This document shows positions 35,330 to 45,706 of a stretch of 64,000 bases of DNA, one piece after another (within the stretch, counting starts at the first letter, position 1; every line of letters starts with the position of its first letter). The notes under the pieces are model-generated. The model worked only from the letters and a program-made list of their open reading frames with translations. It had not been told where the DNA came from and ran no database searches. Both the position numbers and the translations under genes were made by a program. Source of the stretch: Pseudocercospora fijiensis CIRAD86 (lineage: Eukaryota; Ascomycota; Dothideomycetes; Mycosphaerellales; Mycosphaerellaceae); contig NW_006921532.1 in NCBI RefSeq assembly GCF_000340215.1, positions 5,683,094-5,747,093 of the forward strand. Reading direction: 5' to 3'.

Positions 35330-37470
35330 TCTTAGAAGCTTATTAATAATAAGGACTACCTCGCATATATCGAGGCGGCGGGCAAGAATATAAAACTATT
35401 AGTAAGTCCTTTTATTATTCTATTACTATTTATTTCTAATTGCTTTTAGGGCTTCGAGGTATTTAAGTTAGTCGTAAACGAAAACACCTTCTTAGACGAC
35501 GACTAAATTCTAGTACTAGGCGAGGTAATCTGTCGCGTTACTACTAGTAAGGATAACGATATATAGTTAGTAAGTTTTTTCTAATCTAAATATATTAGCA
35601 ATAGTATCTAATTAGTTTTAGTATAAGCTATTCTAAGACTCCTCCGCCCTTCTCGCCTATATATATATAAATACCGACAAAGGTAGACATAGTCTTATAT
35701 TTAAGAAGAGAAAAGATTAAGGTAGATAGAAGGCGAAGAAATAGGCTAAGGGTATATAATACTAATTAGAATAGTTTCGGAAACGTTTAAATATAGGCTA
35801 ATTCTATTTAGAATAGTATCGTAAGGTAGCTGTCGCTGCTAACAACGCCTATATTAACAACACTAAGAAGGCGGCAAGTGCGCTAAAGCCGAAGACGCTA
35901 AAGAAAGCTACTAATACTACTCTAAAGAAGGCAGATAGAATCGGTATATTATTAGTTTTAGAATAGTTTAAGAAAAAGTACTAATAGTTTCTTATTCGTT
36001 TTAGAAAAGCCTACTACCCTACGTAGCTTACGCTCGTCTAAGAAGAGTAAGGCTAAGGCTAAGTTCGCGGCTAACCTCGACGATATTATTTCGGGCAAGG
36101 AGACCTTATAAGTAGGGTTTTTTTAGTATAGTTAGCGTAGCGTTAGGGTTAGGAGATACCCTTCTAATACTAATAAGAAAGCAATAAGTACTATCAAACT
36201 ATTCTTAAACTAATAAGAATCTAATAATAGTTCTCGGGCTTTCTTAATAATTTCAGATTTAAATAATTTTTTACTAACTTTTCTTAGGGGCAGTAAGGCT
36301 AAAGGATCTTAGTCGGTAAAAGCAATAGGTTACAATACTAAGTCTTTAAATGCCTCTGTTTCTATACTTAATTTAGTACTAATAAATTATAAGTCTAATC
36401 GAGATAAAACGGCTATATCTTCGAAAAATCTGATACCTCGAGAAAGAACTCTATCGATAAGTACTAACGATAGCGACGCTAACGAGGATAACGACGAAAC
36501 GGAATAGTAAGGACTAAGTCCTATAGCGGTACGGCCTAAGAGTCCTATCGCTGTCCGGAAATCGAGTTCGATAAAAAGGTTTGTAATTAGAATACGAATC
36601 TATTTAACCTACGACGGTAGAAATATACCTAAAAAAAATTAACCTTACTTATAGGATTGCTTCGGACGATAAGTATAAAACTAAAGAGTCGTAATAGCGG
36701 TAAGTTATAATCTTCGTTTTATCCTATCTATCGTCGACTTCGTACTAATATTTCTAGTATTTCTAAATCGTATAAATCAGCGCTAATAGTAATTTCTTCG
36801 GGTAAGTCGGAGGGCTCGGTCTATAACCTAGAGGAAGAAAATCCCCTCGAGGACCTCGAAAAGCTCGCGGTATCCGGTTCTAAATAGAATGCTATAAATG
36901 CCCCGTCGGCGCCCTCTCGCAATCCGAAACTAATAACATCCGTTTCGGATTCTAATATTAAGCGAGAGCCTAGTACCGAACCCCTCCCGGCTTAGCCCTC
37001 GAAAACGCCTATACCCGAGCCTTCGATTAATCCGCCTATTACGCCTACGCTACTAGTCTAGCTAGCCCCTCTAACTAAGCTAGTACTAGCTTAGTAGCCC
37101 TTATATCCTCGATAGGTTTTCCCGATCTATAGCCTCTCGCTTATAGTTCTATTCGAGTGCCTAGATATAAGCGAGGAAACGCGGTAAGTCTACTCTTATT
37201 TAGATCTTAAACGATTGCTAGTCTATTCTTATTCTATTTAGATCAATTTTAGGAGCGCTATCGGTCTTCTACGTTAGTAAGGATAGCTCGATCGTTATCC
37301 GACCTATTTACGAAACGGATAGACCTAAGACCTCTTCCGTAGCTATAAATACCGAGTATTATTCTAAGATCTCGCGGACGAGAGCTTAAGAGCTCTTAGA
37401 GCGGTAACGAAGGAATAATAATAGGATAGGAATAGGATAAGAATAGGATAAGAATAGAATAAGAATATAG
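35330..37470 (+). pseudogene. Unidentified second ORF of the TIR element (relic)
   Basis: Readable plus-strand segments include KDYLAYIEAAGKNIKLL near 35360 and NENTFLDDD near 35480, a Lys-rich region near 35700-35930 and SLRSSKKSKAKAKFAANLDD near 36020. They are separated by AT-rich stretches that begin with gtaag-like and end with tag-like edges, as in introns. TAA and TAG replace likely Gln codons. Short GAATAGGATAA-type tandem units occur at about 37420-37460. The basic, low-complexity nature would suit a DNA-binding accessory protein, but that is a guess. Confidence 0.4.
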
Positions 37471-37639
37471 ATTTCCTAGGCGGGTTAAGAACTTGCTATA
37501 CTAGTATAGAGGTAGTTATAATTATTTTTGCATTATAGTCTGAATCCTTTGCTATACTAATCTAAATCCTTTAATATACTAATTATAAACCTTTCTCCCT
37601 TATCTATTCCTTTAATACTATTTCCTCGCGAAGGAGATT

Positions 37640-40600
37640 AAGTATCTCTCGTTTCGCCTTATTCTACCGTTCTAGAAGCTCTACGTCGATCGGCGGTATA
37701 TCGTCGCTAGTTACCGGTATACTTAGTAGTAACGGCGTACTAGTTACTTTACGTAAGGCTAGACTTTCCTTCGCTCGTAACGATAGCGCCGAACGACGCC
37801 GCCTTAGTATCTAAGTACTACCTAGTTCTTCGGCGACGATTATATCTTTATTAAATTCTCGTTCCGTTCTCTTTTCTATCGTATCCCGTTTACGACGGCG
37901 GCTCTCTAGATACGGAAGTTAATATTATTCCGATTCTATTCTAATAAGGATTACTTATACTATATCGCTGTTTACTCTTCGTTGCTAGCGAGTATACGGA
38001 GTAAGCCCGCTATATTAAACGAACGCTATAGGACTTAATGTTTTTTATAGACGTTAGAGTTTTTCGATTTAAGATAGTAGCGCTATTTTAATATTATTGC
38101 TTTGCGAAACTAATCGGAAAGCCTTTAGAAAGCTTTAATATACGCATTAATCGTAGGTAGAATTTCCCGATGCTTTCTAGTATAGTACCCCTGTTTCCCG
38201 GCTAACTCGATTGTATTAGTATAGTATCTAATTGTCCGCTAAGTTGCCTTAGGAATATTCGAGAAGGCGGGTACTAGACTATAGCGGATATAGCGATAGA
38301 GCTTATATCTAGCCTACCTTGCTACTTTCTCGTTTAAATAACCTAGTAATAAGATTTATTTAAGATTCTAATCTAAAAGCTTTCTTACTTACCTACTAAA
38401 GCTTTAACTTCCTTTATATAAGCCTCTTTTGATTTCAATCTACGGATACTATCTATCCGAGCGAAAAGGATCGATCGATCGTATAGGCTCTTGTTCTAAA
38501 TAGCCTTATTAATGTTCCTCTACTAATAGATTACATAATAGAGGATAACATATTTGAGTTACACCCTCTAATCGCGGTTTTAATAGTTAATTTCTTAAAG
38601 ATAAAGTCCTAAGCCTAGGAGAAGCGTTTATTATCGCAATAATATTAAAATAAGAATGCTTTCTTATACCTTTAGCCTGCTTTAAGTTTAGGTCGGTTAC
38701 GACCGCTCGAATTCCTTTACCGTAGATATAGTAAAAGGTTACTACTGTTCTAGTAACCTTACGTATCCTTCCGAAGACTCGCGTAAAGAAGTTCTAGTAT
38801 ATAGACTCGGATTCTCTACGGACGTAGGCTCGGGCGAAGACTAGGACTAAGAATGGATTTAGAATAGAATAATATTAGTATAATATCGGAATGCGAATTA
38901 CTTACGAATAGTTCGCTCTTTATCCTATCGTCCGAGAATTACTTCGTTTATATTCTTTTCCTTAATACGTTAGAACGATATATCGACCTCGTAGGTATCG
39001 AAGGAAAGGAATAGAGACGCCTACTATACGAAGAATGTAATAGTTATACACTCTTGTTCTATCTACTATATACCCTAGATATATTGCTAAATAGAATGTT
39101 AGTAGATTAATAATATATTGCGAAAGGAATGTAAATCGAATAGGAATCGACTTTCTTACCGTTTCGGGGTTCTTCTACTCGATATTATACTTAAATTAGA
39201 CTCTATTTATCGTAGTTCCGTCTAGGTAATAAATAAGCTTTTGTCGTCGGATTTCCCGTCTAATATTATTAGTATTCTCTAGACTAAGATAAATTTCGCT
39301 AAGGGCGTAAACCTCTTTATCTCGGAGGTACTACTATAGGGCGAGGGTCTAAAGGAAGACAGCTTATCCCGTTCTAATTAGTTTCTAAACCGTTTAATAT
39401 ACGATTCTTATTTGCTTAATATATATAGTATTATCGTTACTAATAGCGTTTGAGTAATAAGTCTTAAGATTTTATCCTTATAGGATTAAAGCGGTCGTAT
39501 AGGCGGCGGCGGTAGATAATAATGCTAAAAGAAGGATACGAAGATAACGTAAGGATATACCGCAAAGTTAATAGGAACGATCTTCCTTATTTTAACTAGA
39601 TAACTAATCTTCTTAAAGAAACCTAGTCTAGAGGGGAGGTAATTGTAACCTAATTGCGATATTAATCTATTTGTAATACAATAAGAATCTATTTACACTT
39701 ACGGTATATCCTCCGTAGGCTCGTCCCTTATAAGATCTCTATATACTATCGCTTTATAATTGGAATCCTAGACTAATTGTTTACCTCTATAACTAGGCTC
39801 TATATCTATTTATAATCGACATTCTCCGCTAGCTTAATCGCGCGGAAGCGATAATCGTATTTGTTTAGGCTAGAAGAGTCGTAGTTCGTATAGTAGATAA
39901 ATCCTTCGCCTAGTATTATCCTTTTAAGCTATTTCGTTTAGTATTAGTATACGAAATAAATCGGAATCTATTTACATCGGTATAGTATTAGATTAATATT
40001 AGTTTAGGATTTATTACTTATCCGTAGATTAAAGAATCTAAACTTTATCTTATAAGAGTCGTACCTAAAGGCCTTATAGAATATCCTATTTTTAAACTCT
40101 TTTCGGAGCGACTAGTAGAGCTTATCGCTATTATTCGCCTATAAAACTATTAATATTAGAATTACGTACCTCGACGCGTTCTTTCTCGCTAGATTAGGAT
40201 TATCTTCGTTAAACCTTTTAAGATTCAATCTCTTTCTTATCTTCTACTATTCTTCCGGGACCTCGTAGTAATCTATAGATACTAGGTTCTCGTATAACTA
40301 CTAGCACTGCTTAATACCTAAGCAGTCGTACGACGTCTTAGTATACGGTATATTGCCTAAGCAACTAGATACTATTAGAATAGCCCCCTTCGTTCCTACT
40401 AAGGGAACGCTATATTATATCTACCTCTCTATTAGCTATCCTTACTAATCGTTTATTAATCGTTTCTTAAAGCGATAAGATCGGAATAATATCGGGTTAA
40501 GAATCTACTTATATCTAGCTCCGGCTTAGTACTAGTCGTAGAGTAGTCGATTACGTATACGTATCTATCTTCGTAGGTCTTCGGATATTACGGTATTATA

Positions 40601-41060
40601 GTTACGTATTCGACAAAACGAGCCCTAATAGCGTCGCGGTTCGAGGTAATAACAATCCTATCCTATTGCAAATAAGTTCTTATTCGTTTAATATTGTAAT
40701 AGGAATGCCCTTATATATCTTATAACGTCCTTAACGTCCTCGTCGATATATAGTACTACTAATCGGCTTTTATAGTACTCCTCGTCGTACTCCTTAAATT
40801 CTAGCCCTTAGTAGTCCTTCTCGTAGGTATTATCGTCGTTAAATCCGAGCTAAGCAGTCGTAGGGGGGCTATCCCCTTCGGTAAGATCGACCTTAAATTG
40901 CTTTTAGTATCTAAAATAGATATAATCGGAATAAGATCGGAATAGTATTAGAATAATATACGATTTCTAATAGAATAGGCCTTTCCCGCGGTAGGTTCTC
41001 CGAGGATAGAGGCGTTAGTATCTAGTTCTTAGTATAGGTCGGTAGAATATTTAATATCTT
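37640..41060 (-). pseudogene. MULE-like transposase relic
   Basis: On the minus strand, between AT-rich intron-like spacers, are pieces that match the order of fungal Mutator-like transposases: VFARAYVRRESES then FFTRVFG near 38800, AVVTDLNLKQAKG near 38700 (likely the second catalytic Asp), RNINKAIQNKS with a preceding His/Cys-type segment near 38490, and IPKATW followed by TNTIELAGKQGYYT near 38200. Upstream readable text near 39800-39900 (GEGFIYYTNYDSSSLNKY) may be its N-terminal part. Stops are mostly TAG/TAA at Gln and Trp positions. The assignment rests on remembered motif order, not on a search. Confidence 0.5.
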
Positions 41061-41206
41061 TACTATTCCGTAGTTTTCTTATTCGTATTTGTATTTATAG
41101 TAAATAGTATAGGAAAGCAATAGGGAAAGGTATACCTTTCCCCGTATATTGGTATATTATACCTTTCAGCTTAACCTCGGCTAACCCCCTGTCATTTTAG
41201 AGTTCC

Positions 41207-41224
41207 TGACTACCGCGGTAGTCA
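41207..41224. repeat. 18-bp perfect palindrome at the right subterminus
   Basis: tgactaccgcggtagtca is its own reverse complement and joins an inverted copy of the TIR motif to the TIR itself. Such subterminal repeats are often transposase-binding sites. Confidence 0.75.
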
Positions 41225-41246
41225 ACTCGGCGATTTTGGTAGTCAG
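41216..41246. repeat. Right terminal inverted repeat
   Basis: Reverse complement matches 35092-35122. Single-copy-like sequence with normal CA/TG content resumes immediately to the right. Confidence 0.8.
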
Positions 41247-41974
41247 ACCGGCGCTGCGCTCCACCTGAAGTTTCTCCGAGATTCAGGCGTGAGGGAAGTA
41301 ATTGTGGGGTCGTCCACTAGTTCTATGAGTGCTAAACGGGCCAAAGTCAAGGAAAGGTCCTCGAGGTAGCAGATGCATGGATCTTACCATCGACTGGCGA
41401 CTGCAGTCTGCGCGTTGACGAGACATGAAACGATCCTGCGTATATGACGCCCCGGCTTCTGGAGTCTTCCGAACGGCTTGATTGAAGTCATGCGAACGGT
41501 CTGGATGGAGACATCGGAAAACGAAGACTACAGCCATATCGCTGAATTTCTGCTCTCTGCTGCTCTGCACTTTGACCTTCAAGTCTTTGCCACCAGGATT
41601 TACGCATCACGGGTTGCCTTGTCGGACTCGATGGAAAGTTCTTCATGTCTCAGCCATCCGGCAACAAATGCTTTCGCACCAGTTCCTTCAGGAAGCTTGA
41701 AGCCCTGCCTGCTCCTTGGTGCTTCTTCACGTCCGACGAACATTGATCAGATTGCGATGAACAATTCATGCTCACGGCCCCGCCACCGTTATTGAGCTCC
41801 AGGCTCGCTCGAAGGCGAATCACAACAGCGAGTGAAGTAACTTGACTCGGCTCATGGGTCGAGTAATGAATAATGTGACCACCCCTTCTTCACAGATCGA
41901 ATCGAATATAAGAGCAGAGGAGGGAGGCCGGAATGCGTGGTATCACATCGTCTCTCTCAGATCTCTCGCCCAGC
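41247..41974. promoter_or_regulatory. Upstream region of the secreted protein gene
   Basis: No gene is supported between the TIR element and the start codon at 41975. A TATA-like stretch (tataagag, 41907-41914) lies about 60 nt upstream of the start and could set transcription; this is inference from position only. Confidence 0.35.
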
Positions 41975-43019
41975 ATGAAGACTGCTTCAACCTTTGCCTT
42001 GGCTTTGGCGACCATAGCACCCTTCGTGTCCGCCGGGTGGATTGTAAGTCCCACTGAGCTCGTATGGAGCGTGTCGCTAACATCAATGAGTATCCATTAT
42101 CTAGCTGGAAGCCGATCAGCTTCACCCTTCCCGGCTCCACGTTCCGTCGTAGAGACCTATCTGATGTAAGGGAGACGTATTCAACCGCTCACCTTCTTCA
42201 ACACTCTAACCCCGATCAAGGCCGCTGAATCCACAGCTGCGCTAGAGAAGCGCGCAAGCTCTGGTAACCTCTACGCAGCATGCAGTAAATTGAACATGGC
42301 CAGCAAATACAAGAACTTTCCGATCAACGGATATCTCTACTCTGGAGGCGCAGTTGGAAGCGGTGCCGTCACGGCATCGGTCGGTGGTGCGAGTTCCTGC
42401 GCCCTCGATGGCACTGGCGACGCAAATTGTGGATCTCAAGGAGCAATCTTCACGGAACAGGTGAGAGCACACTTACAAACGATGGAAGGACAACTGACTC
42501 ACGGATACATGAAGGGTTCTGACGCCGCCTCTGCCTACGACTGCTGCGTCCAAGCCCAGAACCTCCAAGACTCGGCGTTCTTCTTCTTCACTAGCAATCC
42601 TTCCCAATTCGTCCAGAAGTGTATTGTTGTTAGGACGAACTACTGCAGCTATTCCAAGTACTCGAGCATTATCGAGGCTGCCGCGTTTAATGGCTCTGCT
42701 CCCAGAGGTACCTCGTACTATAACTACATCGGGAATGGTCGATGTGTAAGTCAATGTGGAGCATACACTCGTGGGATTGCTTTGGCTGACTGTAGATAGG
42801 GTCCCGGCGTTACGGCAGCTATCAACTTCCCCAGCGGTGGTCTCTGTGCAGCTAGCGCTGCCACAGCAAATGGCAATTCAGCCGGAACAGCGTCCGCAGC
42901 GTCTGCAGCCTGTGGATACTCCGGGCCAAATGTTCAAGATCTTGGTAAGTGACCTGATGAATGACGCTCTCGTGAGTACAGCTGACAGTGAACAAGGTGG
43001 TGCAACTCCAGCTGGCTAA
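41975..43019 (+). CDS. Secreted Cys-rich protein with Kex2 site, candidate effector
   Basis: Six exons (41975-42043, 42112-42165, 42221-42460, 42515-42745, 42800-42944, 42997-43019) join in frame to 253 residues through introns of 52-68 nt, all GT-AG. A signal peptide (MKTASTFALALATIAPFVSA) is followed by a propeptide ending in LEKR, a Kex2 cleavage site at about residue 55, after which the mature chain begins ASSGNLYAACSKL. The mature part has about ten Cys (SSCALDG, ANCGSQG, YDCCVQAQ, QKCIVVRTNYC, NGRC, GLCAAS, AACGYSG) and a Gly/Ala/Ser-rich tail. No named domain recognised. Secretion and Cys content make an extracellular, possibly host-interacting role plausible, not shown. Confidence 0.75.
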
Positions 43020-43123
43020 GATTCAAAGGTGCTTAACACAGAACTGAGTCTCACAGTCAATCCATTCAACACTCACCACATCTCACATCCCATCCCACTA
43101 AATTCTCAATCCCACCAGCTCAT

Positions 43124-44668
43124 TCACCAAAGCTTAAAACCCCCAGGAACCTGCCTCTGAAAAACCCCCTCAGGATCATATTCCCTACTCACCTTCCTCA
43201 AAAACCTCACCTCCTCCTCTCCATAACCCGAAATAGGATCCTGCCACTCTTCCGAATAATTCAAATAAAGCCACTCAGAATCCACACCATACTCCTTCGC
43301 CAAAGCATTGCCCTTCTCAATAGCTTCCCGAATCGTTCCCACCACCAACTCATCAAATTCCGCCCCAGCCCAACCTGTCTGAATACATAAATTTACCAGC
43401 GGGGTTTCCTTCCCGTGCCGTCCAAAGCCGAGGACGTTGTCCCCTTTCGAGGTAAAGACTGGATGAATCGGTTGGAAGATGAGGGCGAGAGACATGTGTT
43501 CCATGCGCTGGAAAAGGGGTCGGGTTGTGGATTCGAAGATTTGAATTAGTTGCTGCATGAAATCACTCATATCGTGTCGAAACGATAGATTGGAAAGCAC
43601 TTGTCTCGGTCTCGTCGCATCGTCGTCTTCGAATCTCTCCAGGAATTCTGAAAGATATTGAACTCCGAGGTCGTTTCCCGTCGAAGGTGCAGCGTCTTGG
43701 AGAGGTTTGAGAAATGCCGGTGTGGAGTTGTCCTTGGGGAAGGGTTGGGTGTAGGCTAGGATGTTGTTCATGGATATTGATGTCGTTCCGTTGGTCGTAG
43801 GATCTTTGATGAAATGATATTGCTGTAAGAACGCGGCATAGGGATCCCAAGCTTCTTTCTTTGCGGCAACGGCCTTTAAGAAAGCTTGTGATAATTCCGG
43901 GGTGGAGGACATATCATACTCAACCGTACCCATGAAGAATGGTCCTCCAGGGAAAGTTTTGAGACGGAGAGATGTGACGATTCCGAAATTATTGCTTCCG
44001 CCTTTCAATGCTCGGAAAAGATCGGGGTTCTTTGTGGAGGAGATTCCGGTTTCGAGCTGTCCAGATGCGAGGACGATGTCGAAGGATTTTACGGTGTCTG
44101 CTACCCAGCCCAGGCGTGGGGAGAAGAAACTGATTCCGCCTCCTAGGGTGAGGCCTCCGACTCCGACCGTGGCGTAGCGGCCGCCGGCACAGTTTAGATT
44201 CATGGCGTCAAGGTAAGAATAGACTTGGTTCCAGTAAGCTCCACCGCCGACGGTGGTGACGGTCTTGCCTTCCGAGACGGAGATGCTGTCCAACGATGAG
44301 AGGTCGAGCGTTATGCCGTCTTCAATATTTGCTGCTTTAGGCCAGCCAAAGTGTCCGCCGCCTCTGATGGCGAATTTGCAGTGCGTGTTGGAGGCAAGAA
44401 TTTTGACAGCTTGAGCGACCTCTTGGTCGATTGTAGGCCGGAATATGCAGTTTGGCTTGACATCGGTCGCTCGGTCAGACCAGTAGCTGGTGAGCGAGTC
44501 ATTGTAAGTCAGATCTGTTGGGTAAGAGGTCTTTGAGCCAAGAGATTTGGAGAGGATAGCACAGCATGAAGTGTTTGATTGGAAGCCGTCAGGAATTTCG
44601 GGCCTGTGTACCGAGAAGGTCAGGCATGTCACCAAGAAGTTGGCGCCCAAAGCCAAATGCACCAGCAT
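43124..44668 (-). CDS. Secreted FAD-linked oxidase, berberine-bridge-enzyme type
   Basis: A single open frame of 514 residues with an N-terminal hydrophobic signal segment (LVHLALGANFLVTCLTF). The FAD_binding_4 domain spans about residues 70-245: FAIRGGGHFGWPKAANI carries the His that would link covalently to FAD, and GGRYATVGVGGLTLGGG is the nucleotide-binding loop. The C-terminal BBE segment (about residues 455-510) reads YLNYSEEW and ends near FQRQVPGGFKL. Enzymes of this type oxidise sugars or secondary-metabolite alcohols/amines with oxygen; the substrate cannot be told from sequence. It is convergent with the secreted protein gene, with only 104 bp between the stops, and not part of a visible biosynthetic cluster. 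Confidence 0.88.
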   Translation of the reverse strand: MLVHLALGANFLVTCLTFSVHRPEIPDGFQSNTSCCAILSKSLGSKTSYPTDLTYNDSLTSYWSDRATDVKPNCIFRPTIDQEVAQAVKILASNTHCKFAIRGGGHFGWPKAANIEDGITLDLSSLDSISVSEGKTVTTVGGGAYWNQVYSYLDAMNLNCAGGRYATVGVGGLTLGGGISFFSPRLGWVADTVKSFDIVLASGQLETGISSTKNPDLFRALKGGSNNFGIVTSLRLKTFPGGPFFMGTVEYDMSSTPELSQAFLKAVAAKKEAWDPYAAFLQQYHFIKDPTTNGTTSISMNNILAYTQPFPKDNSTPAFLKPLQDAAPSTGNDLGVQYLSEFLERFEDDDATRPRQVLSNLSFRHDMSDFMQQLIQIFESTTRPLFQRMEHMSLALIFQPIHPVFTSKGDNVLGFGRHGKETPLVNLCIQTGWAGAEFDELVVGTIREAIEKGNALAKEYGVDSEWLYLNYSEEWQDPISGYGEEEVRFLRKVSREYDPEGVFQRQVPGGFKLW

Positions 44669-45108
44669 TATTGCAGTCGCGCTCTATCCTTTAACTGAAA
44701 GCAATGCGTCCAGACGTGTTCCAAATTCCCGGTATCTTTCTACCTATATACCCCATGTCAGCGTTTCACAATCGAGATGGGTGCACTCACACGAGCAAGA
44801 AGCAACGCAGAGTGTCAATCTTTTCGATGAAAAGAAAGTGGGGTCCGAAAATGCCAAGATATGTAAAGTGAATGGCGAACGGTCGCGAATGAGAGGCCAT
44901 GCCAAGTGGTGCACAGCGTAGAGCTGAAAGAGCTCTGCAGTGGTCCCAGTAATGTGGCACTCAATTCCACGCTTTTGGTAGTCAAATACATATTTGTGCA
45001 TACAACAGAATTCGTGGGCTTTAATGTGTGATGTCTTGTTTGCGTATCGTCAATCAGACGATCAGCACGTGGTCGCCCGCTCTTGCTTCTGGTATTGAGT
45101 CCGTTGGA
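44669..45108. other. Intergenic region
   Basis: Upstream region of the FAD oxidase gene. No further gene or RNA seen. Confidence 0.45.
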
Positions 45109-45327
45109 TTACGTTCGAGCGCCACTACAGTTGAGCATGTCGTAGCATCGGGGTGGAGGAAGTGCCCGGAGGAGCATCGAGATGAAATTATAGTTGCACA
45201 CGCGCTTCACTGCATCGCAAGCGAAGGATAGGTCTTTGATGGCCCAACTTATTGTTGCCGGATTCTCGGCTTGGGCACAGGCAAGAAAGGCTAATGCCGC
45301 GGCTAAGAGAGTCGAGTTGAACTGCAT
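45109..45327 (-). CDS. Small secreted cysteine-containing protein
   Basis: The frame is open well upstream, but the ATG at 45327 gives a clean signal peptide (MQFNSTLLAAALAFLACAQA) and is preferred. The 72-residue product then reads NPATISWAIKDLSFACDAVK and has further Cys at RVCNYNF, PRCYD and LNC. The opening W-x-I-xDLSFACD plus CxYxF resembles the N-terminus of a common family of small secreted fungal proteins that are usually about twice as long. Hence the gene may continue over an unresolved intron or be a truncated copy. Function unknown. Confidence 0.5.
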   Translation of the reverse strand: MQFNSTLLAAALAFLACAQAENPATISWAIKDLSFACDAVKRVCNYNFISMLLRALPPPRCYDMLNCSGART

Positions 45328-45706
45328 GGCGGCGGCGCTGGGAGTTCGACAAGTAGGCGTTCTTCCACGAAGTGTTGAAAGCAAGCAGTCTGATGTTTTG
45401 CTAAAAAAAATCATTAAGAGCCGTTGAAAGGGAGCGATGGCGACAGGGATGACTGTGAGACTCCAGCCCAATGTGGACAGGCAATGTCGAGGCAATGGTG
45501 GTAGCAACCTAGGGAATCCGGTAGCCAAGCTAAACAAGAAGAACTCTGCCAAGGTGCGGAACTCCGAGTACTGAAAACCACTTTAATTTCCTCAATTCAT
45601 GCAGCCTGGACGCCTCGCTATTGATATTCTTTAAACAACTGTTTCCAGACGTACCGTCCAAGCCTCCGTCGCAAATCATAGGTTCTCGTAATTCATGGCC
45701 AGAAGT

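Larger units (their letters stand above)
35092..41246 (-). mobile_element. 6.15-kb TIR element with MULE-like transposase relic
   Basis: The ends form inverted repeats of about 31 bp: the left starts ctgaccaccaaaatcgccga and the reverse complement of the right starts ctgactaccaaaatcgccga; both continue with gYtgacYaccg. Differences are C/T, as RIP would give. The motif ctgacYacc is repeated 21 bp inside each end. The interior is AT-rich and RIP-degraded: a plus-strand relic ORF at about 35330-37470 and a minus-strand transposase relic at about 37640-41060. No target-site duplication is evident at the edges I chose. The orientation given is that of the transposase. Confidence 0.8.

Noticed and set aside
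35080..41260. Mutator-type 9-bp target-site duplication around the TIR element
   Set aside because: The flanks (cagaaatc and accggcgct) do not match; none is claimed.
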